Of a DNA stretch of 64,000 bases, positions 36,619 through 45,896 are shown in pieces. Numbering within the stretch: position 1 is the stretch's first letter; every line of letters begins with the position of its first letter. Origin of the DNA: Desulfonatronovibrio hydrogenovorans DSM 9292. Lineage in GTDB: Bacteria > Desulfobacterota > Desulfovibrionia > Desulfovibrionales > Desulfonatronovibrionaceae. The DNA lies in contig NZ_JMKT01000001.1 of assembly GCF_000686525.1 (NCBI RefSeq), forward strand, positions 1 to 64,000, written 5' to 3'. Both the position numbers and the translations under genes were made by a program. Below the pieces are notes generated by a model that saw nothing but the letters and a program-made list of their open reading frames with translations, searched no databases and had not been told where the DNA came from.

Positions 36619-37627
36619 TACCGGCGGACTGTTTTCCCCTGGTTCTTTTCCTGGCGTTGAGTTCAGCCAGGCGCTGCAGAATAAACTGCTGGGCATGCTG
36701 TCTGTCTATCTTGTCCAGGGGGATCTCTGCCCTGGCCATCTGTTTGTGCCCTCCTGCCGGGCCCAGGTCCCCGAACATCTGGGAGGCCATTTTGCCCATG
36801 TCCTTCCGGAGTCCATCTCCCCTGAAGATGACGACTAGGGAATCCTCATGGATTCCGCTGACCATGCCCCAGGAAATATTGTGCACCCGGGAAAAGAAGT
36901 CAGCCAGGATGACCAGGATATCCGGTGATTCAACCTTGCCCATGAATATGCTGGAGCCGTGACCCAGAAGCTTTATTTTCCGGAAAGCCAAGGAAAAATA
37001 CTTGATCCACTCCTTGCGGAATTCAGAACGGACGATTTTCTGCAAAAGAAGGGGATTATAAAACTTGGTCAGATACCTGAAGGCCCTGACATCCACATCG
37101 TTGAACTTGCGCTCGAAACTCTGGGTGTCGGTCTTGATCCCGTAAACCAGGGCAGTGGCCAGAAGCTTGCCCGGTCTGATGTTCAGGTTGTAGAGATATT
37201 CAGTCAGAAGGGAGCTGGTGGCCCCGTAATCAGGGTTGATCTCCAGATAATCGGCCTGGGCTGGCTTGTCTTTGGGCAGAGGATGATGGTCCAGGATTAC
37301 CGAGAACTGGTGTTTTTCAAAGTCCGGATGATGATGGGGCTGGGAATCCACCAGGGCGAACCTGTCGTACTGGGCTGCAAGGGGAGGGGTCAGCTTGAAG
37401 AGAGGGATGCGCAGCAGCTTGATCATGGCCAGATTGTCAGGCCTGGAAATATCATTAACATGGGCAATGGCCACGGTCTGGACCTTGCGGTACAGGATAC
37501 GTTTCAAGGCCATGGCTGATGCCAGAGCGTCCGGATCGGCATTGATAAGGATCAGCAGACGTTGGTCCTTTTTGAAAAGCTCAAGCATCTCCTTGAGCCG
37601 GCTGCCGAGATTACGAAAATAAGCCAT
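36563..37627 (-). CDS. DHH-family phosphoesterase (NrnA/oligoribonuclease-like)
   Basis: The 354-residue protein has the DHH nuclease motifs in order: NADPDALASAMAL (DxD), ALVDSQP, VILDHHPLP (the DHH motif) and, in the DHHA1 domain, GPAGGHKQMARAEIP. Relatives degrade nano-RNA, cyclic dinucleotide products or 3'-phosphoadenosine 5'-phosphate. Overlap with polA suggests a nucleic-acid housekeeping unit, but the substrate is not determined by sequence. ATG 37627 has GAGG at good distance. Confidence 0.85.
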   Translation of the reverse strand: MAYFRNLGSRLKEMLELFKKDQRLLILINADPDALASAMALKRILYRKVQTVAIAHVNDISRPDNLAMIKLLRIPLFKLTPPLAAQYDRFALVDSQPHHHPDFEKHQFSVILDHHPLPKDKPAQADYLEINPDYGATSSLLTEYLYNLNIRPGKLLATALVYGIKTDTQSFERKFNDVDVRAFRYLTKFYNPLLLQKIVRSEFRKEWIKYFSLAFRKIKLLGHGSSIFMGKVESPDILVILADFFSRVHNISWGMVSGIHEDSLVVIFRGDGLRKDMGKMASQMFGDLGPAGGHKQMARAEIPLDKIDRQHAQQFILQRLAELNARKRTRGKQSAGNGFPISGDKESAERKTLP

Positions 37628-37633
37628 AATTCC

Positions 37634-38137
37634 TCATTTAATTTTTACAGGCAGACCTGCCACTACCAGGGTCACCTCGCTGCATATCCCGGCCAGTCTC
37701 TGATTCACCTGGCCCAGAAATCTTGAAAAACGGCGGACATAGCCGGATGCCGGAACAGGGCCCAGTCCAACTTCAGCCGATACAAATATGAGTCTCTTTT
37801 CCTGCAGCATAGTTAAAACATTGAAAAAATCATGTACATACGTCTCCGGGTGTTCCCTGGAAAAGACATTGAACACCCAGAAATCAATACTGTCCACCAG
37901 AACCGCATCCACCCTGGCGCCAAGGTTCTTGAGGCATTCACCCAGGCCGTGATCCACCTCCAGAACCGGAATATCCGGATTTCTGGCAAGCTTATGCTCT
38001 AAGATCTGCCGGTTAAACTCCAGATCCCGGGCTTTCCCAGTAACCACCAGGGCAAGTGATCCCGGCTCCTTTTCCAGAAGGCGCAGTCCTGCTTCACTCT
38101 TGCCCGACCTTGATCCTCCAAGAATCAGGCTAAACAA
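37634..38137 (-). CDS. cobU: Cobinamide kinase/cobinamide-phosphate guanylyltransferase
   Basis: The 167-residue protein is the bifunctional CobU/CobP type, which phosphorylates cobinamide and adds GMP before the lower ligand is attached. The P-loop LILGGSRSGKSEAG at the N terminus and FVSAEVGLGPVPASGYVRRFSRFLGQVNQRLA near the C terminus are diagnostic. Its start overlaps the end of cbiR by 8 bp, tying the two steps of cobamide salvage together. Confidence 0.92.
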   Translation of the reverse strand: MFSLILGGSRSGKSEAGLRLLEKEPGSLALVVTGKARDLEFNRQILEHKLARNPDIPVLEVDHGLGECLKNLGARVDAVLVDSIDFWVFNVFSREHPETYVHDFFNVLTMLQEKRLIFVSAEVGLGPVPASGYVRRFSRFLGQVNQRLAGICSEVTLVVAGLPVKIK

Positions 38138-38867
38138 AGTCCATCCCCCAAGGATCAGCCATTTGAATCAAAAACTCTTTGGAGTCAAGCAATTCTTCCA
38201 GACTGAACACCTCCAGAAGGACCGAAGTACCTTCCCTAACCTGCGACAGAATGAGTTGCAATGTTCTTTTTCCAGTCTCGCTGATCACAGGCAGGGGAGC
38301 ATGCCCGGCATGATCTTCCCGGCCATAGACATGGACCAGGGAAGTTCTTTCCCAGACCAGATCCTTTTCCAGGATGTGCTCCTGGTCATAGGCCAGAATA
38401 TGGCCGATATCCAGGCAGATCCCCAGTCCCTTAGATCCAATCACCTCCCAGAGATTGGAAAAGTCCCGGCCATTGATGTTCTCCACCAGTAGACTCCGGG
38501 GGTTTAGACCGCTACCTTGCCAGAGAACAGCCAGTTCCTCCAGCTGTTCAGCCCTGGCCGGCGGGTGCAGCACAAATTTATCCGGTCCCAGAAAAGCTGC
38601 TTTTTCAACCAGTGCTGAAACCACGTTGAAAACCTCTGGAACACCTTTTTCCCATTTCAAATCAAGGGGCAGGTGAACGTGATAGCTGAGCCCCATCTCC
38701 CCGAGAACCAAGGGCAGATCTGTCTGATCATAGCCGAGGCTGGCTTTGGAATCAAAAAAAAGCAGCCCCACTTCACTTACCAGCTCCTTCAGGACCTGGA
38801 CGTTTTCAGGAATTCCACCCGGAACCACATAGGAGGTCCCGCCAAGAATAAACTTTTTTCTGCTCAT
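38130..38867 (-). CDS. cbiR: CbiR-like cobamide remodelling hydrolase (TIM barrel)
   Basis: The 245-residue protein looks like an AP-endonuclease-2-type TIM barrel, with HVHLPLDLKWEKG, KFVLHPPAR, LLVENINGRD, GICLDIGHILAY and LVHVYGREDHAGHAPL carrying the metal-binding Glu, Asp and His residues. CbiR enzymes cut the nucleotide loop of existing cobamides so that the lower ligand can be exchanged. The direct coupling to cobU (8-bp overlap), whose substrate would follow from that cleavage, supports the call. Other members of the barrel superfamily remain possible. ATG 38867 has AGGTGAG upstream. Confidence 0.8.
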   Translation of the reverse strand: MSRKKFILGGTSYVVPGGIPENVQVLKELVSEVGLLFFDSKASLGYDQTDLPLVLGEMGLSYHVHLPLDLKWEKGVPEVFNVVSALVEKAAFLGPDKFVLHPPARAEQLEELAVLWQGSGLNPRSLLVENINGRDFSNLWEVIGSKGLGICLDIGHILAYDQEHILEKDLVWERTSLVHVYGREDHAGHAPLPVISETGKRTLQLILSQVREGTSVLLEVFSLEELLDSKEFLIQMADPWGMDFV

Positions 38868-39445
38868 ACATCTCACCTATCTTTATCAGCAGGTTGTTTC
38901 AAATCATTTTTTTCATTCTTCTGGCCGGCTGAAACAGCAGGGAGGCATGGAACATCAAAGACGGGGCAGACTTGCTTGATTCTGAATTTTCAGCCTTGCT
39001 GAAGAAATCATCAGCTGCTCATGACCAGACCCTGGAAGTTTCAAGAAAACCGGACATTTTTTCAGCTTCTTGGCAGATCCTGGTCTTGAAGATTACAAGA
39101 ATTTATGTTTGCTTTTTTTCCGATCCAGGGCTATGTACCCTTGAAATCCTCAAGGCATGCATATTGCAGATTTAAGTACTATGCAAAAAGTAAAATGTTT
39201 TTTCCAGCACCACCTGAACCCGCTTCATGTCTATTGTCGTCTGCGGGGGGCAGGCTTGAAGCCGGTCATGGCCCAGAGGATGTGTACCCTCTATGAAAAA
39301 TTTGTCTATAATCTGATCCTGAAATAATCTCGCCTTTTATCAAGTTGAACTGTTCTGCATATTCATTCCATCCAGCTGCACACCTGACCGGGAAATTTGT
39401 ATTTCAATCCTGAAATTCAGCTTTCTTCCCCCAAAATAGCCGGAC
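38868..39445. other. 578-bp region with no recognisable gene
   Basis: Between cbiR and the helicase fusion gene I see no reading frame with a ribosome-binding site and protein-like sequence, no tRNA and no strong terminator. Base composition is more AT-rich than in the neighbouring genes. I checked it for a cobalamin riboswitch because of cbiR-cobU but could not find the conserved core by eye. Confidence 0.5.
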
Positions 39446-42400
39446 TCACTTTAACTTCAGGGCCTTTTCCTTTTTTTTCCTTAAAATCTTTCCCCGGCTT
39501 GTACGCACAGCCTCCTGGGGCAACTCTGCCAGAAATCTTGATTTCTTGAGGTTGACCTGGCGGCCGAATATTCTTCTTGAACCGGAAAGGCTAAGATAAA
39601 GACGCTGCTTTGCCCTGGTCAGGGAAACGTATAAAAGCCTTTTTTCCTCTTCCGTGTCCCACCTTTTCTTTTCAGAATCCATCTTTCCCAGCAAAACATC
39701 AATTCCGGCAAAAGGGATGATCCCATCCTCCAGACAGGGAAGAAACACAGCTTCAAACTCCAGGCCCTTGGCAGCATGCATGGTCATGATCACCACCTTC
39801 TGGGATACGGCCTCCACCTGGGCCAGTTCACTCTCCAGCCTGACCTGGTTGATGAGTCCGGTCCATCCTCCATGTCTGGCGTACTCCTGAACCAGGGTTT
39901 TAAAGGCCCTGCTTTGCCAGAACATCCGGTCAAAGGGCGGCATATCATCCAGATACGAGGAAAGGGCTTTTGGTCCTCCAGCCAGAATTTTTTCCGGGCA
40001 GTCAAAGGCCTCTTTATCCCCTCCAGTTCCCAGGACCCGGCCTGCGGCCTTGAGAATCAGTTCAATCCTGGGATCCTTAAAATAAGGCAGATCCTCCGGA
40101 ATACTGACCGGAACACCGAGCCTCTGGAGTTCCTTTTCCAGGGGGGGGATCAGCCCTTTGAACCTGACCAGGACAGCGATGTCCGACGGGGCCAGGACGG
40201 AGCGGTCCGGGTCTGCATCGCTCTGCCAGTGGGACGTGCCGCCCAGAAGACCCTTTATTTTCTGTCCCATCCAGTTGGCTTCCTGCGATGAGTGCACGGC
40301 CTGGAAAAGACGTATCTCGCCAGGAATGTCTTTCTGAGCCTTGAGCCCTGGATCACCCGGAAACAGGGTCCCGGCAAAATCAAGGATGGACTGGGCTGAG
40401 CGATAGTTCCTGGACAGGACCAGTACCTCCAGTTCCGGCCAGAATTTTGACATTTCTTTCCGGACATCTTGGAGGGCTCCCCTGAATCCGTAGATAGACT
40501 GCCTGGGATCGCCGATGCCGAAAAAGCCTTCCCCGCTCCGGGGAACCAGCTCCCTGATCAGGGACAGCTGCAGCCTGGACAGGTCCTGAACTTCATCCAC
40601 CAGAACATGAGTAAAGGGCCGCACAAACTTTCCACTTTTGATCTCTTCAAGCCAGAATTCCAGGAGGTCGTTGTAGTCAACCAGGTTCCAGTCCTGTTTC
40701 TGCCGGGCGTAGCTACTCCCTGCTTCTGAAAGCTTGGTCCGCATTTCCCTGGCCAGAGACAGTTCCCTCCAGGCATCCTTCAGGGCTGTGCCTTTCAGTC
40801 CGGGATTGGCCATGGAAAAGACCCTGGCTGATTCCTCTTCTCCCAGGATCAGGGGTTGTTCGCCGTAAATATTTTGCCAGTATTCAAAAGCCATGGCATG
40901 AATGGTTTCAGCCCGGGGCAAAGCCTGGTCTGGGCCATGCAGAGCGGCCAGTCGTTCCTTCAGTTCTCCTGCAGCCTTGCGGGTAAAGGTCAGGATCAGG
41001 ATATGCCTGGGATTGATGCCTGATTCAAGAAGTTCACTGACCTTGGCCATCAGAGTCTGGGTCTTGCCGGTACCTGGTCCGGCCAGGACCAGGACTGGGC
41101 CATGGACATGCCGGACCGCCTTGATCTGTTCAGGATTGAGGCTGATCTCCTGGTTTTGTTTAACAGGGACAACTCCTGCAAACTGGACCGGTTCTCCAGG
41201 TTCATATCGGCCATCATCCCCCTGGGGCACATAGCCGGCCAGCCTTTTCCCTTTTTTAAACTCGTCTCTTTCCCTGGGAGAAAACACCCTTATCCTGCCA
41301 AATTGACCGTCAAAGCCCGGCTCCCGGACCACTTCCCCGGACCGCATCCTTCTTAGAGCCTCAGCCAGGACAGAGGAGTGTCTGCTGATGTCTTCCGATG
41401 GAACGTGCCTCAGGATGTTCATTTCAGATCCGAACTTTTTGATCGTCTGATTGTAGAAGGCCTGGACCTTTTTGGTTTTAGGGCCAACCCCCAGGAATTC
41501 GGATATAAGTTCCTTCAGAGGGATGACTGAAAAGAAGTCAGGCTGAAATGCGGGTTTCTGCGGAGCTTCACGGTCGGCCAGGGATAAGACCCTGTTCAAA
41601 ACGCCTACAGTCACCTCCTTGCCGCAGACCGGACACAGGCCCTTGCTGGCCAGGGTCTGCCTGGGGTCCATGACCACCCCGCATTTCCGGTGTCCGTCCA
41701 GGTGATACTTTCCTTCCTCAGGATAAAACTCCAGGGTGCCCAGGAACCTGTGGCTCAGGCCTTCCCTGCGCAAAGCCCGGTAGATGCCCTCAAAGCTCAC
41801 TCCACCCTGAAATATGTTCACTTCCCTGCCAAGGTTTTCAGCTGAATGGGCGTCTGAATTGGATACCAGGGAAAACCTGTCCAGTCTGCTCCACATCCAG
41901 TTCATTTCCGGATCAGAGGAAAGCCCGGTTTCCAGGGCAAAGATATGCGGTGCCAGATCACCAAAACACTCTTCAATACTGTCAAATCCGGACTTGGACC
42001 CGAACAGGGAAAACCAGGGAGTCCAGATATGGGCGGGGATCACATAGGCCATGGGGTGGGTTTCCAGAACCATCTCCAGAAGGTTTCTGGAGTCAAGGCC
42101 AAGAATGGGGCGCCCGTCAGACTCCAGATTGCCTACCCTGGCCAGCTTTTCATTGAATTTCAGAACCTCTTCAAAGCCCGGCATGAACACGAGGTTATGG
42201 ATCTTTCTGACCCTGCCCCCCCTTTTGTAGATGGAACTTATCTCAGCTGATAGAATAAATCTGGTCCTGGGCTTGAGCTGGCCTTCATAGCCCGGCACCA
42301 TGGAACTGAGATCAGGTTCACCCTTCAGATGAAGCAGGCCGTCAGAGTCCTGATACAGATGCTCCTCCAGCATCTGAAGCCATCCCGGGTGGGTGAAGTC

Positions 42401-42526
42401 ACCGGTCCCAACCACGCTGATACCTTTGACCTGAGCCCAGGCCGCCAGTCCGGCCGGGTCCAGGCTCTTGCTGGTGGCCCTTGAATAACGGGAGTGAACA
42501 TGCAAATCTGCAAGAAATATATCCAT
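39446..42526 (-). CDS. Endonuclease Q-like PHP nuclease fused to UvrD/PcrA helicase
   Basis: The 1026-residue protein joins two enzymes. Residues 1 to about 400 follow Endonuclease Q: ADLHVHSRYSRATSK (PHP metal motif), GTGDFTHPGW, SNSDAHSAENLGRE, a zinc-ribbon half CPVCGKEVTVGVLNR near 298 and FGSEMNILRHVP. EndoQ nicks DNA beside deaminated bases and other lesions. From about 455 a superfamily 1A helicase follows: LNPEQIKAVRH (Q motif), LAGPGTGKT (about 478-486), TFTRKAAGEL, VDEVQDLS, GDPRQSIYGFRG, MTMHAAKGLEF and VSLTRAKQRL. I infer a single-chain repair machine that cuts and unwinds. It abuts the MogA-like gene (TAAATG). Confidence 0.9.
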   Translation of the reverse strand: MDIFLADLHVHSRYSRATSKSLDPAGLAAWAQVKGISVVGTGDFTHPGWLQMLEEHLYQDSDGLLHLKGEPDLSSMVPGYEGQLKPRTRFILSAEISSIYKRGGRVRKIHNLVFMPGFEEVLKFNEKLARVGNLESDGRPILGLDSRNLLEMVLETHPMAYVIPAHIWTPWFSLFGSKSGFDSIEECFGDLAPHIFALETGLSSDPEMNWMWSRLDRFSLVSNSDAHSAENLGREVNIFQGGVSFEGIYRALRREGLSHRFLGTLEFYPEEGKYHLDGHRKCGVVMDPRQTLASKGLCPVCGKEVTVGVLNRVLSLADREAPQKPAFQPDFFSVIPLKELISEFLGVGPKTKKVQAFYNQTIKKFGSEMNILRHVPSEDISRHSSVLAEALRRMRSGEVVREPGFDGQFGRIRVFSPRERDEFKKGKRLAGYVPQGDDGRYEPGEPVQFAGVVPVKQNQEISLNPEQIKAVRHVHGPVLVLAGPGTGKTQTLMAKVSELLESGINPRHILILTFTRKAAGELKERLAALHGPDQALPRAETIHAMAFEYWQNIYGEQPLILGEEESARVFSMANPGLKGTALKDAWRELSLAREMRTKLSEAGSSYARQKQDWNLVDYNDLLEFWLEEIKSGKFVRPFTHVLVDEVQDLSRLQLSLIRELVPRSGEGFFGIGDPRQSIYGFRGALQDVRKEMSKFWPELEVLVLSRNYRSAQSILDFAGTLFPGDPGLKAQKDIPGEIRLFQAVHSSQEANWMGQKIKGLLGGTSHWQSDADPDRSVLAPSDIAVLVRFKGLIPPLEKELQRLGVPVSIPEDLPYFKDPRIELILKAAGRVLGTGGDKEAFDCPEKILAGGPKALSSYLDDMPPFDRMFWQSRAFKTLVQEYARHGGWTGLINQVRLESELAQVEAVSQKVVIMTMHAAKGLEFEAVFLPCLEDGIIPFAGIDVLLGKMDSEKKRWDTEEEKRLLYVSLTRAKQRLYLSLSGSRRIFGRQVNLKKSRFLAELPQEAVRTSRGKILRKKKEKALKLK

Positions 42527-43315
42527 TTACGATCCTGTAGCACAGTCCATCGGGTCTCCCTGCAGCTTTTTAAGGGCGTGTTTCAGAGAAGGAACAATGG
42601 GAGCCAAATTTTCACGAACTCCTTTTGGACTTCCAGGAAGATTGATGATCATGCTTTGCCCCAGAGTCCCGGCCACTGCCCTGGAAATGGCGGCATGGGA
42701 GGTTATAGTCAGGGAATGGGCTGTCATGGCCTGTTCAAAGCCGTGGAGCCGCTGATCCATGACTTTTAAAGTAGCCTGGGGAGTGATGTCCCTGGGACCA
42801 AGACCTGTGCCGCCTGTGGTAATGATCAGGTCATAACCGGCTCCAAGGGCCAGGTGAACCAGAAGCGACCTGAGCAGGTCACCATCATCAGGGATCATGA
42901 ATCCCCTGGCAAGGTCAAGCTCTAAGCTTGAGCCAATCATATCCCGGATCAGAGGACCGCTTTCATCCTCCCTTTGCCCCCTGGCCCCTTTGTCGCTCAG
43001 GGTTATCCAGGCCAGGGAAAAAGCCTTTTTTATCATGGCCAGATCAATAGTTTTTTCAATCAGGAAATCATCCAGAGACCGGAGTTTAAGGAAAATTCCC
43101 CCGGAATCCGACTGATCAGCGCTCCAGAACTTGTCCAGGACCTGGAATCTGGGCCTGTCAGCCACCAGAAGAGTTCCAGCCCTTAAGGCCTTGATTCTGC
43201 TGTAATCCAGGCAGTAGCCTCCAGGACCTGGCCCGGGCCTTTGAAAACCCAGCAGGTAATCGTGGTCACAGACATAGGATCCCCTGGCTGTTATGCTGAT
43301 TACTCCGGTCGACAC
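42527..43315 (-). CDS. MogA/MoaB-type molybdenum cofactor protein with N-terminal extension
   Basis: The C-terminal 165 residues form a MogA/MoaB domain, which adenylates molybdopterin before metal insertion: AWITLSDKGARGQREDESGP, then LIITTGGTGLGPRDITPQAT and MIINLPGSPKGVREN. About 95 residues precede it, including GVISITARGSYVCDHDY, that I cannot assign; a small MOSC-like or barrel add-on is possible. The start is GTG 43315 with AGGGGG upstream. Molybdenum or tungsten enzymes are expected in a sulfate reducer. Confidence 0.83.
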   Translation of the reverse strand: MSTGVISITARGSYVCDHDYLLGFQRPGPGPGGYCLDYSRIKALRAGTLLVADRPRFQVLDKFWSADQSDSGGIFLKLRSLDDFLIEKTIDLAMIKKAFSLAWITLSDKGARGQREDESGPLIRDMIGSSLELDLARGFMIPDDGDLLRSLLVHLALGAGYDLIITTGGTGLGPRDITPQATLKVMDQRLHGFEQAMTAHSLTITSHAAISRAVAGTLGQSMIINLPGSPKGVRENLAPIVPSLKHALKKLQGDPMDCATGS

Positions 43316-43380
43316 TTGATCCCCCTGGTCATATGATTCTGAAGAAGTCCCTGGGCAGGTTCCGGGCCTGTAATTTCACC

Positions 43381-43430
43381 AATGAAGCCCATCTTTGCTC
43401 CAGTTTAAGGAGCTATTGATGGGCTTCATT
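43381..43430. terminator. Inverted repeat at the end of the liv operon
   Basis: A 13-bp perfect inverted repeat, AATGAAGCCCATC (43381-43393) and GATGGGCTTCATT (43418-43430), encloses a second GCTCC/GGAGC repeat. It includes the last bases of the livF stop codon. It has no T run on either strand, so it may stabilise the 3' end rather than terminate on its own. Confidence 0.55.
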
Positions 43431-44136
43431 ATCCGCCCAGGTAGGCCTTGCGTACTTCTGGGTTTTTCAGCAGCTTGTCAGCCCTGTCCTCCAGGACTAT
43501 CCGGCCCACTTCCATCACATATCCCCTGTGGGCCAGTTTCAGGGCGGCCCTGGCATTTTGCTCCACCAAAAGCACGGTAACTCCGCTTTCATTGATCTGC
43601 CTTATGGTTTCAAAGATGGACTTGACCAGGATGGGAGCCAGGCCAAGGCTTGGCTCGTCCAAAAGAAGAATCTTGGGATTGGCCATGAGTCCCCTGGCAA
43701 TGGCCAGCATCTGCTGCTCTCCCCCGGACAGGGTACCTGCCAGCTGTTCCTTTCGTTCCTCGAGCCTGGGGAACAGGGTAAAGATCCATCTCAGGGTCTT
43801 TTTGGTCAGGTCTTTGTCGGAAATGGTAAAGGCTCCCAGATCAAGATTCTCCTGCACAGTCAAGGTGGAGAAGACCCTCCTGCCCTCCGGCACCTGGGCT
43901 ATGCCATGGCTGACAACTTCGTGGGCCTGGAGCCTGCTGATTTCCAGATCCCTCAGGAAAATACCCCCTTTTACCGGAGGTACCAGCCCGCTGATGGTCA
44001 TAAGGGTGGTGGACTTGCCAGCCCCGTTGGCCCCCAGGATGGTGACAATCTCTCCGTCCTCCACTTCCAGATTTATACCGTGCAATGCTTCCACATTGCC
44101 GTAGTTCACATAAAGGTCCTTAACGGTTAAGAGCAT
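43429..44136 (-). CDS. livF: Branched-chain amino acid ABC transporter ATPase LivF
   Basis: The 235-residue ATPase has GANGAGKSTTLMTISGL (Walker A), LSGGEQQMLAIARGLM (signature), ILLLDEPSLGLAP (Walker B) and the H loop VEQN characteristic of LivF. It drives the LivHM permease with LivG. It is the last gene of the operon, begins 2 bp after livG and ends in an inverted repeat. Confidence 0.95.
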   Translation of the reverse strand: MLLTVKDLYVNYGNVEALHGINLEVEDGEIVTILGANGAGKSTTLMTISGLVPPVKGGIFLRDLEISRLQAHEVVSHGIAQVPEGRRVFSTLTVQENLDLGAFTISDKDLTKKTLRWIFTLFPRLEERKEQLAGTLSGGEQQMLAIARGLMANPKILLLDEPSLGLAPILVKSIFETIRQINESGVTVLLVEQNARAALKLAHRGYVMEVGRIVLEDRADKLLKNPEVRKAYLGG

Positions 44137-44138
44137 GG

Positions 44139-44909
44139 TTAATCCTCATCCTCGTCTATTCCCAGATAGGCCTCAATGACCCGCTGATTCTGGGTGATTT
44201 CCTGGGGGGTGCCCTGGGCTATTTTAGCACCGTGTTCAAGGACCACTATGTCTTCACAGATGCGCATGACCAGGTTCATGTCATGTTCGATCAAAAGAAC
44301 TGTCAGACCCCTGTCCTGCATTTTACCTATCAGCCCTACCAGCAGCTGGGTTTCATAATCATTCATACCCCCGGCAGGCTCGTCCAGGACAATGAGCTTG
44401 GGATTGGTGGCCAGAGCTCTGGCTATTTCCAGAAGTCTCTGATTGCCGTAGGACAGGTTCATGGCCTTGGACTCAAGGTGCTCCCTGAGACCAACAAATT
44501 CCAGTTCCTGCAGAGCCCGGCCCAAGGCCATTTTTTCTTCTCTGCGCTGGGACGGCAGACTGAGCATGGCAGAAAGAACTCCTGAACGCATCCTGCAGTG
44601 GCAGCCGGCCAGGACATTCTCCAGCACGGACAGATTCTTGAACAGGCGAATGGTCTGAAAAGTTCTGGCAATACCCAGGGATACGATTCTGTTGGTCTTA
44701 AGTCCGACAATATTCTGGCCGTCAAAGAGAATCTGGCCCTGGTCCGGAGCATAGTTACCGGTAATGAGATTAAAAACCGTGGTCTTGCCTGCGCCGTTGG
44801 GTCCGATAAGGCCTACGATCTTACCCTTTTCAACTTCAAAGTCGACATCATTTACCGCCATCAGTCCGCCGAACTTCTTGGTCAAATTTTTGATGCTCAG
44901 CAGCGTCAT
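44139..44909 (-). CDS. livG: Branched-chain amino acid ABC transporter ATPase LivG
   Basis: The 256-residue ATPase has [34 protein letters not shown] with the SYG-type signature, [11 protein letters not shown] and a [11 protein letters not shown] loop, all typical of LivG. It overlaps livM by 4 bp (ATGA). Confidence 0.95.
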   Translation of the reverse strand: MTLLSIKNLTKKFGGLMAVNDVDFEVEKGKIVGLIGPNGAGKTTVFNLITGNYAPDQGQILFDGQNIVGLKTNRIVSLGIARTFQTIRLFKNLSVLENVLAGCHCRMRSGVLSAMLSLPSQRREEKMALGRALQELEFVGLREHLESKAMNLSYGNQRLLEIARALATNPKLIVLDEPAGGMNDYETQLLVGLIGKMQDRGLTVLLIEHDMNLVMRICEDIVVLEHGAKIAQGTPQEITQNQRVIEAYLGIDEDED

Positions 44910-45868
44910 AAGGTCTTGTCTCCGGGTTTTATTTTATGAAGGGGATATTTACGGGACAGCGGAGGCAGGAAGCCCTGGGGTCTGAAGACCATCATGGCCA
45001 CCATTGCTGCACCGAACACCAGCATCCTGGCCCCGGCAAACTGTCGAAAAATCTCAGGAAGGCCGATTATCAGAAATGCACCCAGAATAACTCCTCGAAT
45101 ACTTCCCGAGCCTCCCAGAATAACAATGACAAACAAAATGACCGATTCCCAGAAATTAAAGGATTCCGGGGAAATAAGCATCATCTTGGAAGCATAGATA
45201 TTGCCCACCATGCCCGCCCAGAATGCGCCCAGGACAAAGGCGATCAGCTTGTAGTAGGCAATATCGACTCCGCTGCCTTCTGCAGCAACTTCGTCATTTT
45301 TTATGTAATTCAAAGCCCGGACAAAACGCGATTTTTCCAGTTGGTGAAAAAGAAAAACGCTCAGAGCCAGGAACGCCCAGATATAATAGAAAAACTCATG
45401 AGGCCTGCGGATAGTGAAGCCAAAAAACTCCGGCCTGGAAATGCCGAAGATTCCGTTGGAACCACCGGTAATTCCGAAAACATTGTTCACCAGCGCAATG
45501 CGGACCACCTCGACAATGGCGATGGTCACAATGAGCAGATAATCCCCGCGCAAATGAATTATGGGCCTGGCCACAAGATAGGCAAAAAGGGCTGCTGCAG
45601 CCCCGCTCACCGGAAGCAGCAGCAGAATGGGGACACTGTAGGACGTGTTCAGAATAGCCGTGGTGTAGGCCCCCACAGCAAAAAAAGCAGCATGGCCCAT
45701 GTGAAAAAGCCCGGTGTAGCCCACAATAAAATTCAGACTCAGGGCCAGAATGGCGTACAGGCCGATATTGTTGATGACGTCAATCCAGTAGGCATTGAGG
45801 AAAAACGGACAGGAAAATATCGCCGCTGAAAAGGCCAGGACCAGGATGGTGTTTTTGTGTTTAAGCAT
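44906..45868 (-). CDS. livM: Branched-chain amino acid ABC permease LivM
   Basis: The 320-residue membrane protein has about nine or ten spans and LivM features: [31 protein letters not shown] and, before the last helices, [15 protein letters not shown]. It forms the inner-membrane channel with LivH. It starts 28 bp after livH and overlaps livG. Confidence 0.94.
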   Translation of the reverse strand: MLKHKNTILVLAFSAAIFSCPFFLNAYWIDVINNIGLYAILALSLNFIVGYTGLFHMGHAAFFAVGAYTTAILNTSYSVPILLLLPVSGAAAALFAYLVARPIIHLRGDYLLIVTIAIVEVVRIALVNNVFGITGGSNGIFGISRPEFFGFTIRRPHEFFYYIWAFLALSVFLFHQLEKSRFVRALNYIKNDEVAAEGSGVDIAYYKLIAFVLGAFWAGMVGNIYASKMMLISPESFNFWESVILFVIVILGGSGSIRGVILGAFLIIGLPEIFRQFAGARMLVFGAAMVAMMVFRPQGFLPPLSRKYPLHKIKPGDKTL

Positions 45869-45896
45869 GCTTTGCTTCCTGCTTGGATTTAATAGA

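Noticed and set aside
38868..39445. Cobalamin riboswitch or hidden gene upstream of cbiR-cobU
   Set aside because: No B12-box-like core, tRNA or credible coding frame could be found by eye; the open frames lack ribosome-binding sites and protein character.
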